This document shows positions 8,103 through 18,885 of a DNA stretch of 64,000 nucleotides, piece by piece; positions within the stretch are counted from its first letter, which is position 1; each line of letters opens with the position of its first letter. The position numbers were made by a program, and so were the translations under genes. Source of the stretch: Nocardia niwae NBRC 108934 = DSM 45340 (GTDB taxonomy: Bacteria > Actinomycetota > Actinomycetes > Mycobacteriales > Mycobacteriaceae). The stretch covers positions 142,630 through 206,629 of the forward strand of contig NZ_BDCK01000031.1 of the NCBI RefSeq assembly GCF_001613465.1. Direction: 5' to 3'. The notes beneath the pieces were generated by a model. The model saw only the letters and a list, made by a program, of their open reading frames with translations. It was not told the origin of the DNA and ran no database searches.

Positions 8103-8723
8103 ATGCCGCGCAACGGAACCAGGATTCCCTACCAGGAGGCCGCGCGGGACCTGCTGCGGACGTCGGTCCTGGATGCGATGCGCGAGCTGCTCACCGAGCG
8201 GGATTGGTCCAAGATCACGCTCGGTGACGTCGCGGCGCGAGCCGGGGTGAGCAGGCAGACGCTGTACAACGAATTCGGCTCGCGCAGCGGTCTCACCCAG
8301 GCCTACGCGCTGCGCCTGGCCGACTTCCTGGTCGATCACGTCGACGCCGCGATCAACGGCAACGTCGGCGACGTCCGCGCCGCGTTCCGTGACGGGATGG
8401 CCAACTTCTTCTTCGACGCGGCGTCCGACCCACTGGTGCAGTCACTCGTCGCGGGTGAGGTGAAGCTGGATCTGCTGCGCCTGATCACGCTCGACGCGGG
8501 ACCGCTGCTCGGGCACGCGACCGAACGGCTGTCGCGCGCCTTCCAGCACAGCTGGGTGGCGTCGACGGCGGCCGAATCGGACGTGATCGCGCACGCGCTC
8601 GTGCGCATCGCCCTCAGTTACATCCCCACTCCGCCCGCTCCGGGCCGGGACGCGCCCGCGGAATTGAGTGCGCTGCTGAGTCCTTACGTCGAAGCGATCC
8701 TCGCCGCGCGCGTGCAGCGCTGA
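8103..8723 (+). CDS. TetR-family regulator of the alk operon (AlkU-like)
   Basis: About 206 residues with an N-terminal TetR helix-turn-helix (ITLGDVAARAGVSRQTLYNE then FGSR) and a helical effector domain. Position right after the rubredoxins is that of AlkU in Rhodococcus/Nocardia alk clusters, suggesting control of alkB in response to alkane-derived lipids (inference). Start uncertain: ATG 8103 opens MPRNGTRIPYQEAARD; an in-frame TTG at 8067 sits four bases after the rubredoxin stop. Possible targets are the palindromes at 6366-6436. Confidence 0.88.
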   Translation: MPRNGTRIPYQEAARDLLRTSVLDAMRELLTERDWSKITLGDVAARAGVSRQTLYNEFGSRSGLTQAYALRLADFLVDHVDAAINGNVGDVRAAFRDGMANFFFDAASDPLVQSLVAGEVKLDLLRLITLDAGPLLGHATERLSRAFQHSWVASTAAESDVIAHALVRIALSYIPTPPAPGRDAPAELSALLSPYVEAILAARVQR

Positions 8724-8863
8724 GCCTGTGCGGGGCAACCTGCTCACGACTGGCGCATTTGCAGCACATTGAAAACAGACTGCGCGGCTTGTAATAGCGA
8801 TCACGTTTCAACCGACGGCATAGATGTAACGGACGGCAAGTCACCAAGTATTCTCAGGCGACG

Positions 8864-10051
8864 GTGTTCGGGTCTTCTTTGAGTGGGGCAAAAGTGCAAA
8901 CGGTTGGCAAACCGGTGGGATCGCCCGATCCCAAACGCCATCTGTGGGTTCTCGGCTTGCTCGCGCCATCGTCGGCCTTGCTGCCGTCACAACTGGTGCT
9001 GCACACCGGTCTCGCGGTGTTCTGGTGGATCGGCCCGATCATCGTGCTGATTGTCATCCCGCTGCTGGACTGGTCGATCGGCGTGGACGGCAGTAATCCG
9101 AAGGACGAGGACTACGAGCTGCTGTCCAACGACCGGTACTACCGGTGGTGCACCTATCTGATGCTCCCGGTCCAGCTGATCGGCCTGGTGATCGCGAGCT
9201 ACATGTGGGCCGGTGACGAACTGAGCGTGGTCGACAAACTGGGTCTGGCCGCCACTCTCGGATTCGTCAGCGGCATCGGCATCAACGCCGCCCACGAACT
9301 CGGGCACCGGGTGGAGCACCTGGAACGCTGGCTGGCCAAGATCGCGCTCGCCCAGTCCGCTTACGGGCACTTCTTCGTCGAGCACAATCGCGGCCACCAT
9401 GTGCGCGTGGCGACTCCGGAGGATCCGGCCAGCGCCCGGCTGGGTGAGTCGCTGTGGGAGTTCCTGCCCCGCAGTGTGTCCGGCAGTTTCCGCTCCGCGC
9501 TCGCGCTCGAGCGTGAACGGCTCGCGCGCAAGGGCAAAGGCTGGTGGAGCGTGCACAACCACATCCTGCAAGCCTGGTCGATGACGCTGGTGCTGTTCGG
9601 CGCCCTGATCGCGGCGTTCGGCGTCCAGGTGCTGCCGTGGCTGCTGTTGCAGGCCGTGATCGGTTTCGGCCTGCTGGAGACGGTGAACTACGTCGAGCAC
9701 TACGGCTTGCTGCGAGCCCGCCGCCCCAACGGCATGTACGCCCGTTGCTCGCCGCGCGACAGCTGGAACAGCGACCATCTGGTCACCAACATCTTCCTGT
9801 TCCACCTGCAGCGGCACAGCGACCACCACGCCAACCCGGGCCGTCGCTACCAGACCCTGCGCACCTCCGAGCAGGCCCCGCAACTGCCGGCCGGTTATGC
9901 CGCCATGATCGTGCTGGCGGCCATTCCGCCACTGTGGCGGTGGATGATGGACGACCGGGTGCTCGCCCACTACGGCGGCGACATCACCCTGGCGAACATT
10001 CAGCCGCGCAAGCGGCGCCGCATCCTGGCGGCGCGCGGGGTGACGGCGTAA
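8864..10051 (+). CDS. alkB: Alkane 1-monooxygenase AlkB (second copy)
   Basis: 395-residue paralogue of the alkB 2.4 kb upstream, with the same membrane layout and complete histidine set: HELGH near 144, EHNRGHH, NYVEHYGL and LQRHSDHH. It diverges at both termini (KRRRILAARGVTA tail) and has no rubredoxin of its own. GTG at 8864 or in-frame GTG at 8894 could be the start; the second is preceded by GGGG. Separated from the TetR gene by 140 bases, so it probably has its own promoter. Substrate range may differ from the first copy (inference). Confidence 0.93.
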   Translation: MFGSSLSGAKVQTVGKPVGSPDPKRHLWVLGLLAPSSALLPSQLVLHTGLAVFWWIGPIIVLIVIPLLDWSIGVDGSNPKDEDYELLSNDRYYRWCTYLMLPVQLIGLVIASYMWAGDELSVVDKLGLAATLGFVSGIGINAAHELGHRVEHLERWLAKIALAQSAYGHFFVEHNRGHHVRVATPEDPASARLGESLWEFLPRSVSGSFRSALALERERLARKGKGWWSVHNHILQAWSMTLVLFGALIAAFGVQVLPWLLLQAVIGFGLLETVNYVEHYGLLRARRPNGMYARCSPRDSWNSDHLVTNIFLFHLQRHSDHHANPGRRYQTLRTSEQAPQLPAGYAAMIVLAAIPPLWRWMMDDRVLAHYGGDITLANIQPRKRRRILAARGVTA

Positions 10052-10167
10052 CGGGCGCGCCGGTCGCCGGTCCCGGCCCGGCCGGTGCGCAGAGGGCGGC
10101 CGCGTAGTCCGCACCCTGTCGTGAGCGACTAGCCTTGCCTCGGTACTTGCCGAACCAGGAGAGGCTG

Positions 10168-11652
<1,485 letters not shown>

Positions 11653-11659
11653 GCGCGCC

Positions 11660-11699
11660 GGCCGGGTGTCCTCCGCGATCCGCGGCGGGGCACCCGGCC
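11660..11699 (+). terminator. Terminator hairpin after sahH
   Basis: GGCCGGGTG / CACCCGGCC arms with an inner CCGCG / CGCGG stem, starting 8 bases after the stop codon. Confidence 0.65.
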
Positions 11700-11797
11700 C
11701 GTCGGGCAGCGGCTCACTGGCGCCGGGCCGGGTGTCCGTATCCACGCTGGTCAGCCGGTGCGGGCACCGGTCGGCGGGCGGGGTAGTCTGCCTGGTC

Positions 11798-12445
11798 ATG
11801 GGAGTGCTGATAGCGGTCGAGGGCCTCGACGGCGCGGGCAAGCGGACGCTGATCGAGCGGGTGGTCGGCGATCTGCGTGGTCGCGGGCTGCGTGTCTCGA
11901 CCATGGCATTCCCGCGCTACCGCGTCTCGGTGCACGCCGACTTGGCCGCCGAGGCGCTGCGCGGCGCGCACGGCGACCTCGCCGCCTCGATCAGCGGCAT
12001 GGCCCTGCTGTTCGCGCTGGACCGTGCGGACGCGCGGGACGAGCTGTCGAAGCTGTTGGCCGACAACGATGTTGTGCTTCTCGATCGCTATGTCGCCTCC
12101 AACGCCGCCTATTCGGCCGCCCGGCTCGGCCAGTCGGCCGACGGCGAAATCGTGGATTGGGTGGGCGAATTGGAGTTCGGCAGATTCGCCCTGCCCGCGC
12201 CCGCGCTGCAAGTGTTGCTGGACGTGCCCGTCGAATTGGCGGCCGAGCGCGCCCGCAAGCGCGGCGAACTCGACGCCGAGCGCGCCCTCGACGTCTACGA
12301 GCGCGACGGCGGTCTGCAGCACCGCACCGGCGCGGTGTACCGTGAGCTGGCCGAACGCGAGTGGGGCGGCCCCTGGTGGACATACCGATCCGACGACGGC
12401 CCGGCTGCGCTGGCCGCTCGGATCACCGAAATCGTTGGTCGATAA
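11798..12445 (+). CDS. tmk: Thymidylate kinase
   Basis: Phosphorylates dTMP to dTDP for DNA synthesis. 215 residues, as in M. tuberculosis TMPK. P-loop near the start (VEGLDGAGKRT), DR(Y/H) motif LLDRYVASNAAYSAA, and a LID region containing VYERDGGLQHRTGAVYREL. ATG 11798 puts the P-loop at residues 8-17 as in the family; the frame extends upstream without support. It sits 78 bases before mtrA. Confidence 0.95.
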   Translation: MGVLIAVEGLDGAGKRTLIERVVGDLRGRGLRVSTMAFPRYRVSVHADLAAEALRGAHGDLAASISGMALLFALDRADARDELSKLLADNDVVLLDRYVASNAAYSAARLGQSADGEIVDWVGELEFGRFALPAPALQVLLDVPVELAAERARKRGELDAERALDVYERDGGLQHRTGAVYRELAEREWGGPWWTYRSDDGPAALAARITEIVGR

Positions 12446-12523
12446 GGTTGGTTGTGCCACGGGTTCGCACCAGTGTTGGCGTGGCGGCCCGATCCTGGCC
12501 TGGGAGATGACAACATAGTAGTT

Positions 12524-13201
12524 ATGAAGCCGAAGATTCTGGTCGTCGACGACGATATGGCACTCGCTGAGATGCTGACGATCGTCTTGCGCGGGGAAGG
12601 GTTCGACCCGCACGTGGTCGGCGACGGCACACAGGCCCTGGCGGCGGTTCGCGAGATCCGCCCCGATTTGGTGCTGCTGGACCTGATGCTGCCCGGCATG
12701 AACGGCATCGACGTGTGCCGCGTGCTGCGGGCCGATTCCGGGGTTCCGATCGTGATGCTCACGGCCAAGACCGACACGGTCGACGTCGTGCTGGGTCTGG
12801 AATCGGGCGCCGACGATTACATCGTCAAGCCCTTCAAGCCGAAGGAGCTCGTCGCCCGGGTGCGGGCCCGCCTGCGCCGCACCGAGGAGGAGCCCGCCGA
12901 GCTGCTGTCGATCGCCGATATCGTGATCGACGTGCCCGCGCACAAGGTGAGCCGCGGCGGCGCGCAGATCTCGCTGACGCCGCTGGAGTTCGACCTGCTC
13001 GTCGCCTTGGCTCGCAAGCCGCGCCAGGTGTTCACCCGTGAGGTCCTGCTCGAGCAGGTCTGGGGCTACCGGCATGCCGCCGACACCCGCTTGGTGAACG
13101 TCCACGTGCAGCGGTTGCGGGCGAAGGTCGAGAAGGATCCCGAGAACCCGGAGATCGTGCTGACCGTCCGCGGTGTCGGTTACAAGGCCGGACCGCCGTG
13201 A
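12524..13201 (+). CDS. mtrA: Response regulator MtrA
   Basis: OmpR/PhoB-type regulator, essential in mycobacteria, controlling oriC/dnaA-linked and cell-wall genes. 225 residues: receiver domain with acidic pocket near D9-D10, phospho-acceptor D53 (LLDLMLPGMNG) and KPFKP lysine; then a winged-helix domain with LTPLEFDLLVALARKP and the recognition end ADTRLVNVHVQRLR. ATG 12524 gives the usual MKPKILVVDDD start. The stop overlaps the mtrB start (GTGA). Confidence 0.97.
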   Translation: MKPKILVVDDDMALAEMLTIVLRGEGFDPHVVGDGTQALAAVREIRPDLVLLDLMLPGMNGIDVCRVLRADSGVPIVMLTAKTDTVDVVLGLESGADDYIVKPFKPKELVARVRARLRRTEEEPAELLSIADIVIDVPAHKVSRGGAQISLTPLEFDLLVALARKPRQVFTREVLLEQVWGYRHAADTRLVNVHVQRLRAKVEKDPENPEIVLTVRGVGYKAGPP

Positions 13202-15270
13202 TCCATGGCGTGATCTCGCGTCTCCAACGATCGCTGGCTCCGGTGGTGGCCTGGTTCCAAGCGGTCGGCATTGCCTTAGGCCACCTGTGGCGGCGTTCGC
13301 TGCAGTTGCGTGTCATCGTGTCCACGCTGACGCTGTCGCTGATCGTCATCACGATCCTCGGCGTGGTGCTGACCAGTCAGATCACCGACCGGCTGCTGGA
13401 CGCCAAGATCAACGCCGCGGTCGAGGAGATGGACCGTGCGCGCAACACGGTGGAGAGCCAGCTCGCCGGTGTGCACGATATCGGCGCTCAGCCGCAGCGG
13501 CTGGAGGAGGCGCGCAACGCGCTGTCCAACCGGGGCGGCACCGGCCGATCCACCGGCGCGGCAGGTACTTTCGATTCGGCGCTCAGCGTCATCGGCGGGA
13601 TGCCGCCGCAGCAGATCCCGTCCGGCCCGATCCAGGAGGTGCCCGACGAGCTGCGCCGGTTCGTGCAGCGCAACCAGGTCAGCTACCAGTTCGCCACCGT
13701 CGACGACGCGGAGGGCTACCGCGGTCGCGCGCTGATCATCGGCAGCCCGAGCGCGGAGATCCCGACCCTGGAGATCTATCTGATCTTCCCGCTCGCCAAC
13801 GAGGAGCGCAGCCTGTCGCTGATGCGCGGCACCATGCTGGTCGGCGGCATCGTGCTGCTGGTGTTGCTCGCCGCGATCACCGCGCTGGTGACCAGGCAGG
13901 TGGTACTGCCGATCCGTTCCGCGGCCCGGATCGCGGGCCGGTTCGCCGACGGCAGGCTCAAGGAGCGCATGCTGGTGCGCGGCGAGGACGACATGGCGCG
14001 GCTGGCCCAGGCGTTCAACGAGATGGCCGAGAGCCTGTCCAACCAGATCACCCAGCTGGAGGAATTCGGCAATCTACAGCGCCGGTTCACCTCGGACGTC
14101 AGCCATGAGCTGCGCACTCCGCTCACCACCGTGCGCATGGCCGCCGACCTCATCCACGGCAGCAGCGACGACCTCGATCCCGCCCTGGCCCGCAGCGCCG
14201 AATTGCTGGTCAACGAGCTGGACCGGTTCGAGGGCCTGCTCAACGACCTGCTGGAGATCAGCAGACACGACGCGGGCGTCGCCGAACTGCAGGTCGAGTC
14301 GCTGGACGTGCGGATGTGCGCGCGGGCCGCGATCTCGACCGTGCGGCACCTGGCCAAGGACGCCGGTGTCGAGATCATCAGCGACATGCCGGAGGAGCCG
14401 CTGGTCGCCGAGGTGGATCCGCGCCGGGTGGAGCGGGTGCTGCGCAACCTGCTCGCCAACGCGGTCGACCACAGCGAGGGAAAGCCGGTGCTGATCCGCA
14501 TGCGGGGCGACGTCGAAGCCAATGCCGTCGCCGTCGTGGTCCGCGATCAAGGCGTCGGCCTGCGGCCGGGCGAGGAGAAGCTGGTCTTCAACCGGTTCTG
14601 GCGCTCGGATCCGTCTCGTATGCGCCGCTCCGGCGGCACCGGCCTCGGCCTGTCGATCAGCGTGGAGGACGCGAACCTGCACGAAGGCAAGCTCGAAGCC
14701 TGGGGTGAGGCCGGGCTCGGCGCCAGTTTCCGGCTGACCCTGCCGCTGGTACGCGGCAAGAAGCTGGGCCCCAGCCCGCTTCCGCTGGAGCCGGCGCGCA
14801 AATCGATGCGCGTCGTGGAGCCCGAACCGCCCGCCGAGGCCGATACAGCGCAACCGGCCGCCGAGCCGAGCGGTGCGAGTGCACTGCGGCACGACCCGGC
14901 CGATCCGGGTGCCGCGCAGGTGACGAATGCCCTGCGCGTCGACGCGGAGGCCGGTACTTCCGAACCGGTCGGGGCGCATCTCGACGGCTTCGATACCTCT
15001 GATCAGGACGACGTGCGGTCCGAGTTGCCGGACCAGGCGGCCGGGACGGACAGCTCGGAGCCGGGCGATGCCGACGGCGCCGGCTCGGGAGGCGTCGATT
15101 CGGAACCGGGCGCGGGTAGACCGCACGCAGCTGCCAACGGCACGGCGATGCCCGCAGACAGCGCCTCGACCGAAGAGACGCCCGCATCCGGAGCGAACGG
15201 ATCGCCCGCGTCGGAGTCGGCGCAGACCGGTGGCGGCGGGTCGCGCGAATCGGGGGACGTACAGTCATGA
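13198..15270 (+). CDS. mtrB: Sensor histidine kinase MtrB with long C-terminal extension
   Basis: Membrane kinase partner of MtrA. 690 residues: TM1 about 35-60, extracytoplasmic domain to about 205, TM2 about 210-235, HAMP, dimerisation/phosphoacceptor box SDVSHELRTPLTT with H303, then N box LLANAVDH and G boxes DQGVGL and GGTGLGLSIS. The kinase ends near residue 530; about 150 Ala/Pro/Asp/Glu/Ser-rich residues follow, making the protein clearly longer than the roughly 570-residue mycobacterial MtrB. GTG start overlaps the mtrA stop and the stop overlaps lpqB (ATGA). Confidence 0.95.
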   Translation: MIHGVISRLQRSLAPVVAWFQAVGIALGHLWRRSLQLRVIVSTLTLSLIVITILGVVLTSQITDRLLDAKINAAVEEMDRARNTVESQLAGVHDIGAQPQRLEEARNALSNRGGTGRSTGAAGTFDSALSVIGGMPPQQIPSGPIQEVPDELRRFVQRNQVSYQFATVDDAEGYRGRALIIGSPSAEIPTLEIYLIFPLANEERSLSLMRGTMLVGGIVLLVLLAAITALVTRQVVLPIRSAARIAGRFADGRLKERMLVRGEDDMARLAQAFNEMAESLSNQITQLEEFGNLQRRFTSDVSHELRTPLTTVRMAADLIHGSSDDLDPALARSAELLVNELDRFEGLLNDLLEISRHDAGVAELQVESLDVRMCARAAISTVRHLAKDAGVEIISDMPEEPLVAEVDPRRVERVLRNLLANAVDHSEGKPVLIRMRGDVEANAVAVVVRDQGVGLRPGEEKLVFNRFWRSDPSRMRRSGGTGLGLSISVEDANLHEGKLEAWGEAGLGASFRLTLPLVRGKKLGPSPLPLEPARKSMRVVEPEPPAEADTAQPAAEPSGASALRHDPADPGAAQVTNALRVDAEAGTSEPVGAHLDGFDTSDQDDVRSELPDQAAGTDSSEPGDADGAGSGGVDSEPGAGRPHAAANGTAMPADSASTEETPASGANGSPASESAQTGGGGSRESGDVQS

Positions 15271-17090
15271 CAATGCGTGTCGGATCTGTCCGGATGCGGC
15301 GACTGACCGTGCTGGCGGCGGCGGTTCTGGCGGTCGTGCTGCCGCTCACCGCCTGCGCGAGCCTGCCGGAGTCCTCCGCGCCGGAGGCGCTGGGCACCAT
15401 CAACCGGGAGCCCACCTCCGAAGGCCCGCCGCCACCGGTCGCCGACCGCGATCCCGATCTCCTGCTGCGCGACTTCCTCCAGGCCACCGCCGATCCCACC
15501 AACCGGCACCTGGCTGCCCGCCAGTACATGACGCCCGCGGCCTCCACCCAGTGGGACGATGCGGCGGGCACGGTCATCGTCGAGAAGCCGGACACGCTGC
15601 GCGAGTCGCGCTCCGGAGACAAAGCCAACTACTTGATCCGCGCGCGCAAGGTCGGTGAGCTGACCGCCGACGGCGGGTACCGCCCCAACGACGACATTCC
15701 CTTCGTCGAGAACAAGATCGAGCTGACGAAGATCAACGGGCAGTGGCGGATCGACGATCTGCCCGACGGCGTCGTCATGGACTCCGCCGCGTTCTTCAAG
15801 TCCTACCGCCGCTATGTGCTGTACTTCATCGATCCCACCGGCAACATGGCCGCTCCGGATCTGCGCTGGATGTCGGTGCCGAAGGCCCAGCTGGCCCAGC
15901 GATTGCTCAGCTCGCTGCTCGAGGGGCCGCAACCGGCGCTGGCGTCGGTGCTGCGCAACCAGCTGGCGCCGCCGGTCGCGCTGCGCGGGACGATCACCAA
16001 GGCCAACGGTGACCCCGACGGCGTCGGGATCGGGCTCGGTGGTGTCAAGATCGACTTCGCGGGCGCGTCGGCGCTGAATCCGCGCGAGCGCGAACTCTTG
16101 GCCGCACAGGTGGTGCTCACGCTGTCGAGCGCCGACATTCTCGGTCCGTACATGCTGCTCGCCGACGGCAAACCGTTGGACGAGCGATTCGCGGCCAACG
16201 GGTGGAGCGTGGCGGACGTGCAGCAGTTCAACCCGGTCGCCGCCGTCCGCAACCAGACGGGGTTGCACGCACTGCGTGGCGGCGGGCTGGTGCAGATCGC
16301 CGACAACGGCGGTATCACTCCCGCGCCCGGCTACTTCGGCGCGGTGAACAACCTGCAGTCGGCGACGCTGTCTCCGGACGGTCAACTGGTGGCCGCGGTG
16401 GCGGAAGCCGCACGACCGCCGGGCGTGCCGTCACGCACCCTGATGGTCGGCACGTACGGCGGCAACGCCTTTCCGGTGGCCGAGGGCTTCACCATCACGC
16501 GGCCTTCTTGGACGGCGGATGGCAGCGCGGCGTGGGCGGTGGTCGACGGTGACCGGGTGATCCGGGCGGTCAACGACCGGGGGACGGGGAACGTGTCGGT
16601 ACAGAACGTGGACATCTCCGGGCTGTCGGCGGCGTCCTCGGCCACCGCACCCCGGCTGCCGATCACGGAATTGCGCATCTCCCGGTCCGGGGTGCGCGCG
16701 GCGATGATCGCCGACGGCAGGGTGTACGTCGCCGTTGTGGTGCGCCAACCCGACGGAAAGCTGGCGCTGACCTCGGCGCTTCCCGTGGGCGTCGGGCTCA
16801 GCACGGCCGCGGTGTCGGTGGACTGGCTGGACGCGGACACGATCATCATCGCGCGCGAGGGCAATGTGGACCCGGTCAGCACGGTCTCGGTCGACGGCTC
16901 GGAACCGACGCCGCTGACGTCGCAGAACCTGACGGCGCCGGTGCGCTCGGTGAGCGCGAGTCCGGATCATCAGTACGTCGCCGACTCGCGCGCGGTGCTG
17001 GAGCTGACCTCCGCTCCGGACCAGGGGCAGCCCTATTGGCGCGAGGTGCCGGGTCTGGGCGCGAACGCCATCCCCGTGCTGCCCGGGTAG
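15267..17090 (+). CDS. lpqB: Lipoprotein LpqB (GerMN-type), MtrAB accessory
   Basis: Membrane-anchored lipoprotein that modulates MtrB signalling in mycobacteria. 607 residues: signal peptide with lipobox LTAC, cysteine at residue 30; a central GerMN-like segment (LAQRLLSSLLEGPQ, GVKIDFAG) and a C-terminal beta-propeller-like part (LSPDGQLVAAVAEA, WTADGSAAWAVVDGDR, ADTIIIAREG). ATG 15267 overlaps the mtrB stop, so mtrA-mtrB-lpqB form one coupled operon. Confidence 0.95.
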   Translation: MTMRVGSVRMRRLTVLAAAVLAVVLPLTACASLPESSAPEALGTINREPTSEGPPPPVADRDPDLLLRDFLQATADPTNRHLAARQYMTPAASTQWDDAAGTVIVEKPDTLRESRSGDKANYLIRARKVGELTADGGYRPNDDIPFVENKIELTKINGQWRIDDLPDGVVMDSAAFFKSYRRYVLYFIDPTGNMAAPDLRWMSVPKAQLAQRLLSSLLEGPQPALASVLRNQLAPPVALRGTITKANGDPDGVGIGLGGVKIDFAGASALNPRERELLAAQVVLTLSSADILGPYMLLADGKPLDERFAANGWSVADVQQFNPVAAVRNQTGLHALRGGGLVQIADNGGITPAPGYFGAVNNLQSATLSPDGQLVAAVAEAARPPGVPSRTLMVGTYGGNAFPVAEGFTITRPSWTADGSAAWAVVDGDRVIRAVNDRGTGNVSVQNVDISGLSAASSATAPRLPITELRISRSGVRAAMIADGRVYVAVVVRQPDGKLALTSALPVGVGLSTAAVSVDWLDADTIIIAREGNVDPVSTVSVDGSEPTPLTSQNLTAPVRSVSASPDHQYVADSRAVLELTSAPDQGQPYWREVPGLGANAIPVLPG

Positions 17091-17325
17091 CGCCGGATCG
17101 ACTCCGTGTCGCATCGCCCCTCGTGACCTGGGGGCCGGTGTTCGCCTGTGCTGGAGGTAGACGGTCCCGTCGCCAGGGCTCGGCGCATTCGGAGGCCGAC
17201 CGTAGGCCGGCAGACAAGGTGGCCAGCGTAAACGTCGCTGCCGCAATGGCATAACGTTCCGTCCTCCATCGGCAGCGTCGACGCGATCGAGCCGGCTTGT
17301 CGGAGGGCGGGCGCACACTCGGTCG

Positions 17326-17970
17326 ATGCGAACCCTGCTCGATCTGGTGCTGCCCGCCGCTTGCGCGGGCTGCGGACGTCCCGGGGCCGATTGGTGCGCC
17401 GACTGCGCCGCCACGCTGTCCGGCCCGCCGGTGCGGGTATGGCCGCGCACCGATCCGGGCGTTCCGTGCTGGGCGCTCGGGCCGTACGCCGGGCCCGCGC
17501 GCCGGGCGGTGCTCGCCGCCAAGGAACGGGGGCGGCGAGATCTGGCGACGCCATTGGGAGCGGCGCTGGCGGGAGCGCTCGCCGAGTTGCGTTCCCCGCG
17601 CCTACCGCTGGTGCTGGTGCCCGCACCCAGCCGGAGCATCGCGGCGCGCCGTAGGGGCGGCGATCCGGTGTCGCGATCGGCGGCGGTAGCCATGCGATGG
17701 CTGCCGGACAGCCAACTGATGACGCTGTTGCGGCTGAGGAGGGGGACGCGCGATTCGGTGGGCTTGACACCCGCCGAGCGGGCTCGCAACCTGAATGGGC
17801 GGGTGACCACGGCCCCCGGTGCCGCCGCCGACTGGGGGATTCCGGCGAATGCCGAGGTGGTGCTGGTCGACGACGTACTGACCACCGGTGCGACCGCCCG
17901 GGAGTCGGTGCGTGCGCTGGAGCGCGCCGGATTGCCGACACGTGCCGTTCTGGTTACGTGTGCTGCTTGA
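17326..17970 (+). CDS. ComF-family phosphoribosyltransferase-like protein
   Basis: 214 residues. The N-terminus has the ComF-type zinc knuckle (C13, C16, C24, C27), followed by PAPSRSIAARRRGGD and the PRPP-binding motif VVLVDDVLTTGAT. In competent bacteria ComF acts in DNA uptake; in actinobacteria the role is unknown. Its place between lpqB and hpf matches Rv3242c. The 235 bases before it (17091-17325) show no gene. Confidence 0.88.
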   Translation: MRTLLDLVLPAACAGCGRPGADWCADCAATLSGPPVRVWPRTDPGVPCWALGPYAGPARRAVLAAKERGRRDLATPLGAALAGALAELRSPRLPLVLVPAPSRSIAARRRGGDPVSRSAAVAMRWLPDSQLMTLLRLRRGTRDSVGLTPAERARNLNGRVTTAPGAAADWGIPANAEVVLVDDVLTTGATARESVRALERAGLPTRAVLVTCAA

Positions 17971-18153
17971 CTCCGGGAAATTTGCGTGAACACTGGCGAT
18001 CAGCGCGTCGGCGGACTAGCGTCGCGGACACACACCCGAACCGCAAGTTTGGAGGTGGCGCCTCGGACCACATGTGCCGAGTAAATGTCGATCGGCACGG
18101 CTCAATCCCGCCGCACTGGAATCGGTCGGTGCGGCCAGATCCGGGAGGTACGC

Positions 18154-18885
18154 GTGACGACTTCTTCACGACCTTCAGTGAAAGATCCCGCTCCTTCGGT
18201 GCTGGAAGCCGGCACCCAGGAAACATTCGAGCAACCCGCAACGGAACGACCACGGGCGCCGCGCGGCGACATCGTGGTGAAGGGCCGCAACGTCGAGGTG
18301 CCCGATCACTTTCGTATTTACGTCGCGGAAAAACTCTCCCGATTAGAACGCTTCGATCCATCGATCTTCCTCTTCGACGTGGAGCTGTTCCACGAGCGCA
18401 ACCGGCGTCAGCGCAAGAACTGTCAGCGCGTCGAAATCACCGCGCGCGGAAAGGGTCCCGTCGTGCGGGCCGAGGCCTGCGCGGACAGCTTCTACGCCGC
18501 CTTCGAGTCGGTGACCGCGAAGCTGGAGAGCCGGCTGCGCCGCACCAAGGATCGGCGCCGGGTGCACTACGGCGACAAGACGCCGCTGTCGGTCGCCCAG
18601 GCCACTGCCGATCTGGTGGACGACTCGCTGTTCGAGCGGCTCGGCGAGTCCGGCGCCGCGCATGCACACGAGCAGGAAGGGCGGGAGCAGGACTACGAGG
18701 CGGGTCCCGGTCACATCGTGCGCACGAAGGTGCACGCGGCGACGCCGATGTCCGTGGACGACGCCCTGTACCAGATGGAACTCGTCGGCCATGACTTCTT
18801 CCTGTTCCACGACAAGGAGACCGACCGGCCTTCGGTGGTCTACCGCCGTCACGCCTTCGACTACGGCTTGATCCGCCTGGCCTGA
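18154..18885 (+). CDS. hpf: Ribosome hibernation promoting factor, long form
   Basis: 243 residues. The N-terminal HPF/RaiA domain (IVVKGRNVEVPDHFRIYVAE, then KLSRLERF) binds the 30S decoding site; the C-terminal domain (VHAATPMSVDDALYQMELVG then HDFFLFHDKETD) dimerises, tethering 100S ribosomes. GTG 18154 has an ideal GGGAGG six bases upstream; an upstream ATG at 18085 has none. The stop lies within the convergent DUF6545 gene (25-base overlap). Confidence 0.95.
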   Translation: MTTSSRPSVKDPAPSVLEAGTQETFEQPATERPRAPRGDIVVKGRNVEVPDHFRIYVAEKLSRLERFDPSIFLFDVELFHERNRRQRKNCQRVEITARGKGPVVRAEACADSFYAAFESVTAKLESRLRRTKDRRRVHYGDKTPLSVAQATADLVDDSLFERLGESGAAHAHEQEGREQDYEAGPGHIVRTKVHAATPMSVDDALYQMELVGHDFFLFHDKETDRPSVVYRRHAFDYGLIRLA

